The notes below the pieces were generated by a model, which saw only the letters and a list, made by a program, of their open reading frames with translations, had not been told where the DNA came from and searched no databases. Positions 1 to 12,736 of a DNA stretch of 64,000 bases are shown here, piece by piece. Each line of letters opens with the position of its first letter. The first letter of the stretch is position 1. The translations under genes and the position numbers were made by a program. This stretch comes from Lithospermum erythrorhizon (taxonomy: Eukaryota > Streptophyta > Magnoliopsida > Boraginales > Boraginaceae): the NCBI GenBank assembly GCA_019722365.1, contig JADFUC010000464.1, positions 496,001 through 560,000 on the forward strand, given 5' to 3'.

Positions 1-1313
1 TTTTAAGACTACTTTGTGTTGTTTAGGGTTTCACTATAATATTGAGTTTATATTGCTCGCTCATTTCTTCTTTTTTATTTTGCTAGTTTTGTGTAGTGGC
101 CCACGGATTTATGGATTAGGGTATTAATATGAACCCAGTCTAACAAATAACTGTAAGTTGTGATATCGGTCCGCTCCTATTATCGATTAAAACATTCTCA
201 CTCCAATAGATCATAACTTATTATCGGTTCGGGTATCGACTGGACCAATACCGTCGGTTCGGATTTTGGCTATTTTGTTCAAGATTTCGGACCAAATTTT
301 GGGTATTTCTGACTTATACCCAAAGTTTCGAGTATCTATCGGACTGAAAATTATACCCAGGATCGAATCGATAACCTTAATGGGTGAGTACCGATCTGGT
401 TTTTTCAAGACGGATCCTGTGTGGTTTTCGGTTCTCCCTAGTTATGGGTACTGTTAACCCGGGTCAATGAGTCTACACATTATTGATTTAATTTATCATT
501 TTAAATATTAAGATAGGTTTATCCAACACTCGATAGTTTAGAAATGTAGACGAGGACACTGGACCCAAGAAACTAGGTTCAAGTCTTGATAGTAGTAGTG
601 TGAAATGTTACTAACATAATATTTTTGATTCAAATAAAAGTTGTGCATGTCAATTAAGATTATAAAATTTGTTAATTTTAATAATTGAAAAAACAAAGTG
701 GACTATCTCATCAAATGGAGGAATACAATATCTATCGCCACCAACCCATGGCACAAAGTCTACACTACCTTGTTAGGTTTTGAAGTTGTATGATTGATGG
801 AAACAAAAGTTGGGAGTGTTGGATTTCTTCAGTAGATTACTGTTTATTGAAGCTGAAGGAAGTTCATGTGACATTTTGTATGTATACTTGAAGTTAAATG
901 TGTGTAATGATGAATTCGAATCTTGAGCCAATTGCAATTGTAATGATCCTGAGGTAGTAGAAGTATATACATGTGATATCATCATTACACACATTCAACT
1001 TGAAGTACATGTAACGAATCTATTTCCAACTAGTATTGGTCCTACTTCAACTCAACTCAGAAGCAAAATGGTCGACATTTCAACCAAATTTATCACTTCA
1101 TGTAATATCATTAAAGAAACCAATAAAATAGTAGTACTAAAGGTTGCAGATACTGAGATATTGATACATGTTTTTTTTTGTGAACCATGATTCATGAGGC
1201 CATGATATATTCTTGAGACCAAAGATATATAAATAAGGCATAATTAATCTTCTTGGGTCTATTTATCTTGAGCAATATCGACAAAAGCACCATCACATGT
1301 AAACTTTTCTTGC
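1..1313. other. Intergenic, AT-rich; no gene seen
   Basis: No open frame here looks like a real exon. The part at about 150-470 is less AT-rich and repeats words such as ggttcgg and gggtat on both strands, a texture also seen at about 22970-23100; it is probably a decayed dispersed repeat. The rest is simple AT-rich sequence forming the 3' flank of the DUF538 gene that ends at 1314. Confidence 0.5.
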
Positions 1314-3356
1314 TCAAAACTCTCCAACTCTGATGGCATCATGAGGCTTCTCGTAAGCATCTTTTCCCCTCGCTTTCTTCACTCCTGCTGTGAACCAGAC
1401 TTTATCACTCTTGTAGCCCTCGACATTGACACTAGTGACCTTGACCCAAACAATTACCTTTGTCTTCATTCCTTCTATTCCGGTAAGCTTCCCCCTTGCT
1501 AGTGTTCCTTTAACACGATTCGCATACCTTATAACAGATGAGTCTTTGAAGGTAACCTCGCAAGGTGAAGGCAAGTATACAATCAACTTCGTCTTCACCT
1601 CATCAAATTCATATGTGACGATGTTTTGGGGAAAGAGGCCAGGAGGAAGGTTGTATTCTCGCAAAAGATCTGGCAATGACTTAACTGGTTTACCTGCAAA
1701 AATAAAGATACAATTGTTCTCAAATTAAAAGTTTTTCTGAAAAGGAGAGATTGAAACTGAAGCAAGAGAATTATCGAAAAGAAAAACAACCGAAGCATGG
1801 GAGACATTAAACTATGTTGACAAAACCCATTAAACTGGATCATGTACATGATGCCTCAAGCTTGGCACCAAGAGAGCTGAGAACAGACCCCAAAAGATAC
1901 AATTTATTTTATTCTTTCTGTTGGCTTAGAGTAGATATCCTTCAGAGTTAAAAATGAAAAAAGGGTAGGACATACAACATAAACAAATGTGATATCTACT
2001 AATCTACATGAACTAAAAATGACAGGATTCTTAATCAACAACTCTATTATGGGGCCAAGGTCGACAAATCAAGACTTGAGTGTTTCTGATTTGACACGGC
2101 TACCTGAGATCCAAATTGTGATAGTAACACATTATGTTATAATGGGCAACCTAAACAGAGAGCTAGCAGAGAACTTAAACGGGGAAAATACTTACCTTTC
2201 AACTTATTGAACACCCACTTCGCTTTCTCTTCAACGGTGGTTGAAAAGGTCTGTAACAAGAAGAATAAAAAGTTAAAATCATATACTAATGACACCACAT
2301 TCCATGAATGAAGAGATCAAACAAATTTTATCTACATCTTGAGACAGTACATACATTGTGCACATTATGAACTTCCAAAGATGTACTGCCTAGTTATCAG
2401 ATGTCGGGGATTTATGAATTAGTGATTCGATATGTGTCCATAGGACATAAGGAGGGATAACATTTTCAATTTCTCAGAGTTAATTTATGGAAGCAATGCA
2501 ATACCAAAGACACTGAAACAACATATTGGCTTGTGAGATATGTATATTGAGGTGAATGCTCCATCTAGCTAATTATTAGAAAATTTAGGAGTTGCTAATT
2601 ATTATAGGTGAAAAACAATTACTTGCAGTGTCTGATGAAATGCACCAAGATGTTTGTTACCCTTACTTAATAATTAATTCTTTTCAAAATGATGTGTTTA
2701 TAAGTACAATTCAAGAAAATGGAGCTCACTTATAACCCATTTTTGGCCAAAGTAATGGTCCTATGTGAGAGTAAAACTTAAGCGACTGTTTTAAAATGTT
2801 GTTTGTATATTATTTTATTTGCTGGGTGAATCGAGGTGAACTAACATTAAATATAAGTAAGCATATCATTCACCTTCATTATATCCCAATTTGGCGTTAA
2901 TAAAAATGGGGTGAATATTGGTAATTGGAGGTGAATCATTTAAGCTCCCCCGATCGAGGCAAATACAAAAAATATAACCTACACACTTAAAATTTAACCT
3001 ACATTCACGTTCACCCTAATCCGAGCGGACCATAAAAGAAAGCCAGCAAGAAAACTAATCCACTGCCCAAATTTTCCATAATCATTCAAGATTCACTCCA
3101 CATTCACTAGATCCTACTATGGCATAATCCAAAAAAACATTAACAACCATTTGATATAACAATTTGGTGAAACAATACATAATTCAATCAAAATAATCTC
3201 AAATTAGACCTGAAAACACTGAAAATGAAGAAAAAGAGACAAGTTTGAACATACATTGAGATCTTGGGTGATGTTGTTCAACTCTTCTTTAGCTTTCTTG
3301 GATACCCAAAATGTGCTAGCTTTCAAACTTCCAACTTTTGTCAAAGCCTTCTCCAT
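1314..3356 (-). CDS. DUF538 family protein, three exons
   Basis: Exons on the minus strand are 3356-3255, 2250-2196 and 1693-1314. All junctions are GT/AG, phases are consistent, and the total is 537 nt or 178 aa. The start is the ATG at 3356 (MEKALTKVG). The product begins with a lysine-rich helix with SKKAKEE, then EEKAKWVFNKLKGKPVKSL, then the DUF538 core with LPPGLFPQNIVTYEF, a beta-rich middle and the WVKVTSV strand, ending VGEF. This closely resembles the Arabidopsis At4g24130 type as I remember it. No signal peptide or membrane span is visible. DUF538 proteins are plant-specific, with a lipid-binding-like fold proposed and stress-linked expression reported; the biochemical role is not established. 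The minus-strand start TTG at 1676 that a simple ORF search would pick is not the true start, because upstream exons extend the homology. Confidence 0.9.
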
Positions 3357-3619
3357 TTTCTTGAAATTGAACACACTTCTCACTGAAGTGGACAAATAAT
3401 TTGGGACAAAGTGGACAAATAATTTGGGAAACAAAAACAGATGTGAAGTGTTTGTCGGATTGCAACTGTCGAGCTGTCTATGAAAGCGGCGGATTAATAA
3501 AAATGGGATTTTTTTCTTCTTTAACTTTTTGAAAATTTTGGGTAATTTGAAAAAGATTGATTCTTTGAGATTACTTTTAAATAAAGTATTATATCATCAT
3601 GAAAAATAAGTTTTGAAAT
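3357..3619. other. Upstream region of DUF538 gene
   Basis: This is the 5' flank of the minus-strand DUF538 gene. It contains a short direct repeat (gacaaataatttggga at about 3390 and 3412). No clear TATA box could be assigned. Confidence 0.3.
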
Positions 3620-3862
3620 ACTCATTCCAATCCAAAATAATTATTTTTATCACATATCGGTATAAATCTCTAATATTCACTCATTTCCTTTAATTATATT
3701 ATTAAAAATTTAAAAAATTAATATTATGAAAGTATTTTTAAAAAGAGGAATCCAATTATATAAATTTTATATTTTTTAAAATAAAAAATAGTTAGTAATT
3801 CATTATTAAAGACAATTTCAAAAAAAAATCAAACGACAATTATTTTAGACGGGCGAAAGAAT
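3620..3862. mobile_element. MITE, copy 1 of an AT-rich family
   Basis: The ends are roughly inverted (ctcattccaatccaaaataa on the left; the reverse complement of the right end reads ctttcgcccgtctaaaataa). The interior, about 3690-3830, matches the reverse complement of 30183-30350 over most of its length, including ttaatattatgaaagtatt and ccaattatataaatttt. Two dispersed copies in opposite orientation and terminal inverted ends fit a Tc1/mariner-like (Stowaway-type) MITE. Exact termini are uncertain. Confidence 0.6.
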
Positions 3863-6728
3863 ATATATAAATATATAAATATAGGCGGACCCATGTAATG
3901 ATGTAAAGCAGAGTGATACAACCGCACCACCAAACTTTTCATTTTTTAATAAGAGATATTAATGTCTCATGTGTTTTTATCTTTTTCTCATTTGGATATT
4001 GTTAAAAATGTATCAAAATTTTAAGTGATATTCTATATTTAATCAGAGCAAAATCTTTCTTTCATTATTTATAAAATTTAAGTATCAATGGCAATAATAT
4101 AAAGGGCTTGCGCTGCGAAACTCACGCTACAGTTTCTGTGAGTGCCGCACGCCGCGATCTAAGATTTGTTCTTTCTTTACCTGCCTATACAATTAATCAA
4201 CTTTTTCTATCAATGCATAATTAATTTGTAGCTACCAAGATCGATGGAAATACTACTGACATATTTAAAGATAAATACAAATCCATAATTCGGCGATCTT
4301 AAAGCCGTGATACTAAGCATTATTAAACAAACATATATATTTACAATATATTTAATAAACGTAGCATTTACATCAGTAATGAAAGAAATTCCAATTAAAG
4401 TTCCGACACGCTTCAAATTCACAACGTGAATTGACTTCCTTCAAATTGTTGCAATATCAATCAGATGATATCTCTAATGGCCCACACCGTGAGTGTAATA
4501 ATCGCTAACTAATTTATGCTAAGAACGCGATTTAACAAAACTAGAAAAACCTCCCAAAATTTGGGAGAATTTCGCCGGGCGAAGTTACTTTAGGCGATAA
4601 AATTTCAAACTTACGATGAAACTCCTAAAGTTTGTGCTTATATGTATGTTAAACAAGCCCGGAGAAGAATCTGCTAAGATACTGACTGCTAACTCTATTA
4701 CCAAGACACTAATGAAGTCAAGCACGAGTCAACTATTTAATTGCCTAATTAAATAATAGTAACAGTCACACACAATCTTCTGCCATCGATAAATACTAAT
4801 TACTCGAATCAATTAAATAACTATTTAATTGATCTCTATTTGTTCAATCGATATTCTTACACAAAACGTAGTATCCTTGTGTAATCGAGAAATACATTTC
4901 TCAATTATATAGTTCTCTTTAATTTCATACATGAAATATAACTCAACGCCACTATACGCGCTGCCAAGTAACTTCTGTGCTTAGATAATAAGTTGTGGCA
5001 CAATAATAATTGACCAATTACTATTATTATAACGACACGAGTACATCTGTTAACGCCATAACCTCTTAAATTATCAGCGAGAACCCACACTAATAATATA
5101 CAATTACTGCTCGAACACTAAGTTCTCATGTAATCATGTTTAACCCAACTGCAAACGACCGACACAATTGTCGCAAATCTCGACACAATAAATTCGAATC
5201 AATTCTCATTGATTTCCAACAAAGATTTCTTTGGATCATTCCAAACCATTGCCCAGTTATCTTCAAAAAATGATTCGATTCTTCATATACAATATAATCA
5301 ACTACTTGATATTATAAAAGTTCATCATCCACTTGAAAAAACCAACACTCTCCCTTACCATCTGTGCCCACCATCGGCCCCCAAGCAGACTCAAGAATAT
5401 TGATCCTCAATAGGTTTAATCAAACATGCAGCTCAATATTCATATGAATTATCAAAAATCAATTTTAGCTTCAGGTCATCTTCATTCCATTAACCCCCTT
5501 ACTAAACTAGAAGCATTAATCAATCGATTTTTCACTTTACTTTCTTGCTGATTATGCTTATGATAACTCTTTATTTCGTTATATGTTTGGATAGCACATT
5601 AATTTTGCTTGTCTTACAAGTTGTAGAATAATTAATTTAGCATAGTTATTACTATCATCCAATGTTTGCATAAAGGTGTATGATAATTAAACATTAAATT
5701 CTAGGTTTTGGTCTAAACCATCGTGTAATTATTGGATACACCAAATTTAGTTTTGCCTAATTATTTTAGAGTAAATAATCTTTTCTAATTATTAACAACA
5801 TATAATGATTGAATAAATCAATTTTATATGTGACTAAGTTATTTCACAAGCACCTTTTATACGATGCTTTTATGAGTTCATTTAAAGGTCTTGTTCGTCC
5901 ATTCAAATTTGATAGATGATAACCATTAGATGGGATATGACAGTTTCGTAAGAGCTTTTTTGCACCGACAATGTCCTTATTATCATCATAGATAGGCCAA
6001 TAACAAGGAATCGTAATTTGATATCTGCTGGCATTCGCCATGCAAGAGTCCAAGAGCCTGGGTATTATTATTCATCTCATAGAAAAAAGAACCATTTTTT
6101 CTGGATCGCCTCTAATTTTGTACGTGGAGTCGGGCCGGTGTGGTTTTAGCTCTGACCTCGATTATGCTTTGAATCGGTTCACACGAAAATATTAAACGAG
6201 GATCTCTCGTTTGTCGATAGCCATGAAGTCATAGTTAAGGAAAATGAATTATCTCTTCAAGCATGGGACATTTCTTGCATCTCGCTTCTGACCGTGCATT
6301 GAATGAGTATAGTTGTTAATTAATATCTAATTTTGAGTTTGGATTAAGGGTGGTTTGAAATCTAATGGTGATTTGATTCTCATCTTTTGGTTAAAAAATA
6401 TCGATAATAACCGGTTCAATTTTTCATTTGCTTTCACATACATATTTCTCAATTGGAAATATAAGGTGTATGATGGAATTATTTAATGAATTCCAGTATG
6501 CAATTAGCCAAATTCTTCTTATTATTGTTTAGGTAAAACCTTATTCATTTTTGTTGTGATTTTTCATCAAGTTCTTTACTCAGTTTTGTTGTATGAAGTT
6601 TGAAATTTGGGAAGAATTGATATGAATGTACAGTGTTTGAAGTTGTGTGTGGCAATTAGTACATTGAAGTTCATTAATTTAGACAATGACAATCTTTTAG
6701 GGATTGAGGTAGTACTTTTTGTTATAAT
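3863..6728. other. Intergenic; no gene seen
   Basis: This long AT-rich stretch has only short chance open frames on both strands. None shows a recognisable domain, codon bias or splice structure. No RNA gene or clear repeat boundary was found. Confidence 0.4.
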
Positions 6729-6842
6729 ATGGCTGAGATTGATCAATAATATCGAATATTCGTGGGAGGATTATCACCGGATGTCACTGAACGTGATCTA
6801 CAAGATGCTTTTCGCGTTATGTCAAAATTGTCAAATGCCAGG
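6729..6842 (+). pseudogene. First-exon fragment of RRM (glycine-rich/RZ-1 type) RNA-binding protein
   Basis: Reading from the ATG at 6729 gives MAEIDQ, an in-frame TAA at 6747-6749, then YRIFVGGLSPDVTERDLQDA and FRVMSKLSNAR. RIFVGGLSPDVTERDL is the canonical RNP2 strand plus helix 1 of an RNA-recognition motif, and MAE...YRIFVGGLS matches the start of plant glycine-rich/RZ-1 RNA-binding proteins. The homology stops at a GT (6842-6843), where such genes have a first intron. No exon carrying RNP1 (RGFGF) follows in the next 2 kb. The in-frame stop and the missing remainder indicate a truncated genomic pseudogene. The longer open frame 6607-6885 overlaps it in another frame and is not the gene. 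Confidence 0.75.
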
Positions 6843-8851
6843 TTTTGCAAATGCTTCTTCGTTTAACTACAAATGTTTTTGTTAATAACCTACTTGGTGT
6901 ATTTCTTTGCAGATATAATTGTCTTCTTCTATGAATTGTCTTTGATTGTGCAACCATTATGATATAATGATTAGATGGGCAATCATAACCTAATATAGAT
7001 TGAATACCCTGCTGAATTAGTTATGACGGAGTCTAAATTATGTGTCTAATCTCCTTTGAGTAGATTCAAGCGTCAATATGAGGTGATTAAGTTAAAATAT
7101 ACGCAAAATAGTCAATTTGTTGAATAAAGAGCAACAACTCTATAAAATATGCATGCTTTTTGAATGGTTTTAACTGTACATGTATTTCTCAAAAAGTTGT
7201 ACTCTATTTTTTTATCAAACAATTTCTGTTTAATTTAGTGTTTAACGTGAAAATATGCCCAATTTATCTAAAGTGATTGATAAATGTCGATATAGTAATC
7301 TATAGAGGATGGGTAACTCATAAAATATTAAATAAAAAAGACCTAGAACAATCTTATTGGCTGCACAATATTTCAAAAGTTCATTTTCATTTACCGACAT
7401 ATATGGCTTTTGTTAGTTTTTTTTTTAATTTTTCCTTATAGTATATAATCAAGCACTAAGAGTTATAATTAACAAAATGTTTCTTTTGTTCTCTATTTTT
7501 GTCATTCTGCTTGATCTTAGCTTTTAGGTCCTGTTCAGCTTATCGACTCCATTGATTATTTATTATTAATTTTGATTACATATCGATATTTAAACCCTGA
7601 TGTTAAAAAGAATACATAAACTTTCACTCATCAGAATTATACCAACTTTTACAAGATAACACCTGGCCAGTCCGTCATTCGACCTAACACAACTAGTCTA
7701 GTACAAAAGAGGAATCCGAAATAAACAATGTGATTTACGCCTAACAAACTCCGGCGCATAAAGTCTTCCATCGATTGTGACTTAATCATGAAACAGCTTT
7801 TTTGGATTGAGTTCCTACATGCCCGATTTTCTTCGTGATCTCCATCAACTCAAGCATGCTAAGCTTGTACCATGTGTTTTATTGATCGCATGCTTATTTG
7901 GAATGTGAGCTAAAAAGTTGCAAGCTGATAATGGCAGGGCTTTTGTAAATAAATTTAAAAATAAGGACAAATATGTCCTTTCATCTTCTAAAACACAAAT
8001 CAAAGCTTATTTTGATGACAACTAAATCAGACCTGCTCTCTCTCATCCTCGTTGATCTCTCTCGCCACCGCACTCCGCCGGAGTCCGACGGTGCTTCAGT
8101 TTCACCACCTGCTCCAGTACGCCTCCATCACCTTTTTTACTTGATTCTGATTTTAATTTTACAAACCCTAAATCTCCAATTTTATTTATCTTATTTTCGA
8201 TTTTGATTTCAGTAATTATTCTAAATTTCGTATTTACGTGTCTTTTTAATTAAAATTATGATAGAATTAAGAAGAATTTCTTGGTTGATGGAATTATTAT
8301 AAATTTTCCTAAACTTTTTTTTTGCTTTTCTTTTTCTTCATATTTTGTTTTATTGAGGATGGGGTTGCCAGTCGAGGCGGTTGCCAGTAATTATTATATA
8401 TTTTGTTTGGGGATATGGAGCAAATTCCCTTTCGGCTCTTTCCCACTAGATATCTATCTATGTAACCATATTGTGCTTAATTATCTAATTTGTATTTAAG
8501 GGGATATTTCAGACCTAGCTGTCAGTTCCAACAATGATATAGTAGCATCTGCTTGAAATGATTTCAACATTCTTATTGTAAGCACATACTAAATATTCAA
8601 ACTTATACTTGGGTACTAGACTCAATTGCCGATTGACGGACTAGTACACCATTAAAAAGTTTATATGGAATCGGTCTTTGTTCTCAATATCCCACAAAAC
8701 ATCATTCCATGATAAAATAATTACTCCAAGCTAAATCTATACCAAACAAATAATCTAACAGTGAATGAGTTGCAGATTTGCAGCATACAACATACAAATT
8801 GGGAGTATCATAAGAAAGGTGCTAGCAGAAAAGGGACTAACAAAAATAATT
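6843..8851. other. Intergenic; one possible orphan first exon near 8000-8140
   Basis: It is mostly AT-rich with no gene. At about 8020-8130 there is a GC-richer stretch reading TTKSDLLSLILVDLSRHRT then PPESDGASVSPPAPV, followed by a GT-containing junction and aaaccctaaatctcc-like leader text. It looks like a first coding exon, but I do not recognise the family and found no downstream exon. It may be a gene fragment or chance. Confidence 0.35.
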
Positions 8852-9320
8852 TTCCGCTGCCGGGAGTCGAACCCGGATAGATAGACAATTCCATTTTAAG
8901 TTGTGCTACAGCGGATTTTGTTGCTATGGATGGCCACAAATTCTTTATAACCTCTATGTATCCATAGATTGAGTTAAAACGATCACTCACTTAAAGTACC
9001 AAAATTTCATCTTCAACTATCGGGTTAAATCAATTTTTGTTGTTGTTGTTGTGATAACTATTTCATCAAACAAATACCAACTCTAATCGAGATTGAGAGT
9101 GGCGAGTAGCAGATACAACAAACAATGTGAAAAAAGATTACCAAAATAACTCTAGTTTCAATGATCCTTTTTTGTTTTCTTTCACATTTTTACTAATTGA
9201 ATTCATTGATTATGTTTAATAGATCAATTCATATTTTAGACAAGAATGATTCAATAACTAATTAATCAATTAAAAAAAATAGAGCCTTAAAACGAATATC
9301 TTTATATTATTCTATCCATG
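8800..9320. repeat. Diverged direct repeat unit A containing the tRNA-like sequence
   Basis: This block shares, in the same order, several segments with 9610-9960: a gggact leader, the tRNA-like tail ccgctgccgggagtcgaacc, a segment like aaactat..ggctaaa..caattt, and gattatgttta followed by an attaat-rich part. The copies are strongly diverged, so the ends are approximate. A short (TTG)n run lies at about 9034-9052. Confidence 0.5.
8852..8915 (-). pseudogene. tRNA-like pseudogene, tRNA-Glu-like ends
   Basis: On the minus strand the sequence starts tccgctgtag and ends with ccgggttcgactcccgg then cagcgga. The 7-bp acceptor stem (UCCGCUG/CAGCGGA) and the 5-bp T stem with a TTCGA loop are perfect. 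The middle is only about 30 nt and contains no plausible D arm or anticodon arm, so this is not a functional tRNA. The ends resemble plant tRNA-Glu with a compensatory change in the acceptor stem. Confidence 0.65.
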
Positions 9321-9609
9321 TACATCTCTACATATCAATTTTAATGAAATATCTTCCTATATAGCTAATATATTAATTCATAGTTTTTGTTGGAAAGTAA
9401 ACAATTGATACAATATAACACCGTTTTAATCATACATGTAGTATGACATTTTTGATAATATGAGAATGAGAAATGTTCACAATTTTTCTAAATAAAATAT
9501 TCAATCATTCTAAAAGATTTCACGACTTAAAATTGTGATATTAATCTACATAATGAACTTTTAATTTAAATTAAAACTATTATATTAATACTAAAATATG
9601 TCGAAAACT

Positions 9610-9960
9610 ATATACTCCTATGGTTAAAAAAGGGACTTAAAAAAAGGATTTCCGCTGCCGGGAGTCGAACCCGGATAATATAACAAACTGTTTTGAGCTG
9701 AAGTATAGTGATTACTATTAAATATTGGTGACAAAATATTTAAGAAAGCTTCTATAGGATCAATAGACAAATAAAACTAACTTACCAAAATTCCCTTTCA
9801 AACTATAAGGCTAAACCAATTTCCATTCAGTGAGCCATTCTGGTTTTTCTTATGTTTTGCTGGTTATTATTCATGAATGGATTATGTTTATCGGATTAAG
9901 TCATATTTATGATAGATTCATTTCACACAATTAATTAATTGAAATAATCTAAACAAATAT
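9610..9960. repeat. Diverged direct repeat unit B
   Basis: This is the second copy of the unit at 8800-9320. Only the T arm and 3' acceptor strand of the tRNA-like sequence survive (9650-9676, minus strand); the 5' half is replaced by unrelated AT-rich DNA. The retained 24-25 bp around the T arm is nearly identical between copies while the flanks are diverged. Confidence 0.5.
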
Positions 9961-10740
9961 TTGCTAAATTATTCTAATCAACAGATGAAAATATAACTTT
10001 TAGAAATCGAATTCTAACTAGAACATTAGTATTTTCCAGAGTTTTTACTCACATACCTTGTTGTTAACCTACCTACCACACATTTCTCATAGGTTCTAAA
10101 TCTTGTTTTAATTTTTAGATAATGCAATTGCCAACTCTAAATTGAACATGACATCTAATATCTCAAAGTATATATACCATATATAATGTCTAAGTTACTT
10201 TATAAGAGATTACAAAAGAAAGCTTGAAATTAATTTATTTCATTTTAACTTTTGACGATTTTTTTTAAATTTTTTTTCATAGAATCTACACCAAGCAGAA
10301 TCGCCAATACGATAACTTTTCTATAAACTAATTACTAAGAAATCGTGATCTACCATTTGTATTGGCTCATCACAAAGCAGAAAAATAAAAATTGCTTTCA
10401 CCATCCCCTATCTTTATTTATTTTCTCCATGATAACTTTTTTATCTTGTTTTTTTTAAAATTTATTTTCTTTTCATTATAATTCTATTACAAAATAATAA
10501 AAATACTCAGACAAATAAGACTACAAGACATATAACTAAGATATTCCATGTGTCCTCTCATCCAATTTACCATTTCGTTTGTGTCCTTTTGGACAATTTG
10601 CATGGCAACCTTTCTTCCCATAAAAGGTCCGTCCTTGTTATGTTAGGAACATTGTTATTATTGGACGAACCTTACAATGTCTATGCCCTTCGATTTTTCC
10701 GATAAACGGTCATGATCTTTTTCGCCAATCACATATACTG
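9961..10740. other. Intergenic; upstream of WEB-family gene
   Basis: AT-rich and without open frames of note. It holds the presumptive promoter region of the gene starting at 10844. Confidence 0.4.
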
Positions 10741-10746
10741 AGTATT

Positions 10747-10752
10747 TATAAA
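10747..10752 (+). promoter_or_regulatory. Putative TATA box of WEB-family gene
   Basis: The sequence tatttataaac places TATAAA about 92 nt upstream of the ATG at 10844, a suitable spacing for a plant core promoter with a short leader. Assigned by position and motif only. Confidence 0.4.
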
Positions 10753-10843
10753 CTTAAATGAGTATTATTCATCATCTCTATACTTTCCTTATCAAACTCT
10801 TTTTCTTGGTTCATAAAATTTGCAATTTGTCAAGAAACGAAGC

Positions 10844-12736
10844 ATGGGAGAAATTGATCAGAAGAAACCATTTGAGTCAGTTCAAGATGCACTTTCTTTG
10901 TTTGGTGATAATAAGAGTAACCATGTGAAAAGCAGGTCTTCTAGTTCTGATGTAAGTACTAACTAATGCATTTTGGTTATTATGTTTTCAATAAATCATT
11001 TATTGGGTTTAAGTTTGTTTTCAATAATTTATTGGTTTTAGAATATAATTTGGTAATTCTATATATGATATCAAAATTTTAATTTTAATATATAACTTCG
11101 TAATTCTATAACTTCGTAATTTTAAATATGATATCAAAATTTATGATGTTATTCATATGTCATCAAGTGAGCGGAACCAATACGTAATTATACAGAGTCA
11201 AATAAAATAGGGTGAACAAAATAAGAAAAAATATTTAAACTTGTGGTTAAAATAAGAAAAAATTATATTTTCTGAAATTGAAAGGGTCCGTGATGAATTT
11301 ATGAAATATCGAGCTGGGAGTTGTGTGGGACACGCGACATCTACTATGAGGTGATCGGAATGGGTTACATGAGTGAATGGACCATGTTACATATGCAAAA
11401 AGTCTTAGGAGATCCCCTATAAATCTATGATCCTACATAATTGAATTGTTAAATCATTTTTTTTATCAATTAAAATATTAAATAGAGTTGAGATTTGAAA
11501 TTACAAAACCCAATAAAACCAACTTTATCGCGATCAAAATCAACAAAAACAAAAACACCCGGAGGTTTACAATAAAACAAGGGTCTCTTCCTCCAATCTT
11601 TGTAAAGATGTGGTTTCTTGCATGAAAATCCCATCACTCTTGATAAAAATGTCAAGAAGTTGTTTCTCCAATTTTTTTAATCAATTGAAATGCAGGATAT
11701 GCAGAAAGAAGAGATGGATGTCCTGAGAAGAGAATTAGCAAAACTCAAACTCAAATTGGAGGAAAAAGATTCAGCTTACAAGCAAGCAATTCTTAAGCTA
11801 GATCATACTCAATCAGTTGTAGAAGATCTCTCAAGTATATTAACAGGCAATGAACTCGAGAAGGAAATTTCCATATATGAAGGGAGGCAAGACAAGGGTC
11901 TCATAAAAACATTACAATTAAGATTTAACCAAATGCAAGATCAACTTCATGTTACTGAAAAGGAAGTTACAAAATTAAGAGATGAAAATCTAGCAACCAT
12001 CAAGAGAGCAGAATTATCCGAAACGATCCTAAATATGGAGAGGGGGGAAACAGAAGAGCTACACAATAAAGTGGCAGAACTAAATGAAACTATTGAACAT
12101 TTTAAGATGATGGAAAATGAAGCTAATAAAGAAAAGACTCAAATGCTCATACAGAAAAATGCCCTTGAAGCAAAACTTGAAATGGTGAATGATTTGGATA
12201 ATCAACTCCTGGAAAAATCAGAATTCATTCATAAATTACAAATGGAGCTTCATCTAGCAAATGAAAGGGCTTTAAAGAAAGTGGTTTCGAACGATTCGTG
12301 CCAATTTGATCAATTCAAAGAAGAAATGGAATTACAAGAAAAGAAAAACTTGGATCAGGCTGGTTACATTAGCCTATTGGAGACAGAGCTAAAGCAATTA
12401 AAACAACTTGAAATCAAAGCAAAAGAAACAGAACTAGAAAATGAGGACATAAAAGAGATTGAACAATTAAAGAAAGACTTGGAAAATGCAAGAACAAAGA
12501 TGGGAGAGCTGAGGAACCGAGGGGAACAGGCGATAAGCCGAGCCGAAGCAGCAGAGAAGGCTAAAGCAACACTTGAGGAGCAAATACAGAGGCGGAGAGA
12601 TCAGAGAAAAAGGAGGAAGGCTGCATTAGCTGCATTGCAAGAGGCATCAACTTCTAGACAAATCCATAGCTTTGATCATGAAAATGGTTGTAACATTTAT
12701 CAACCTCTTGGTGAAGTTCTCAACATGAGATTCTAG
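10844..12736 (+). CDS. WEB family (DUF827) coiled-coil protein
   Basis: Exon 1 is 10844-10951 (36 codons, donor gtaagt) and exon 2 is 11696-12736 (acceptor tgcag), phase 0, giving 382 aa. The start MGEIDQKKPFESVQDALSLF matches the conserved N-terminus of short WEB-family proteins such as Arabidopsis At3g51220 (remembered). Residues from about 37 to 345 are heptad-rich, Glu/Lys-rich coiled coil with the family motif DSAYKQAILKL early on. A basic SRAEAAEKAKATLEEQIQRR segment, characteristic of DUF827, lies near the C-terminus. WEB1/PMI-type relatives act in the cytosol in actin-dependent chloroplast movement under blue light; the role of the short members is not established. No signal peptide or membrane span is visible. 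An in-frame ATG at 11690 lies in the intron and is not the start. Confidence 0.9.

Noticed and set aside
8852..8915. A functional tRNA gene
   Set aside because: Acceptor and T stems are perfect, but there is no room for D and anticodon arms.
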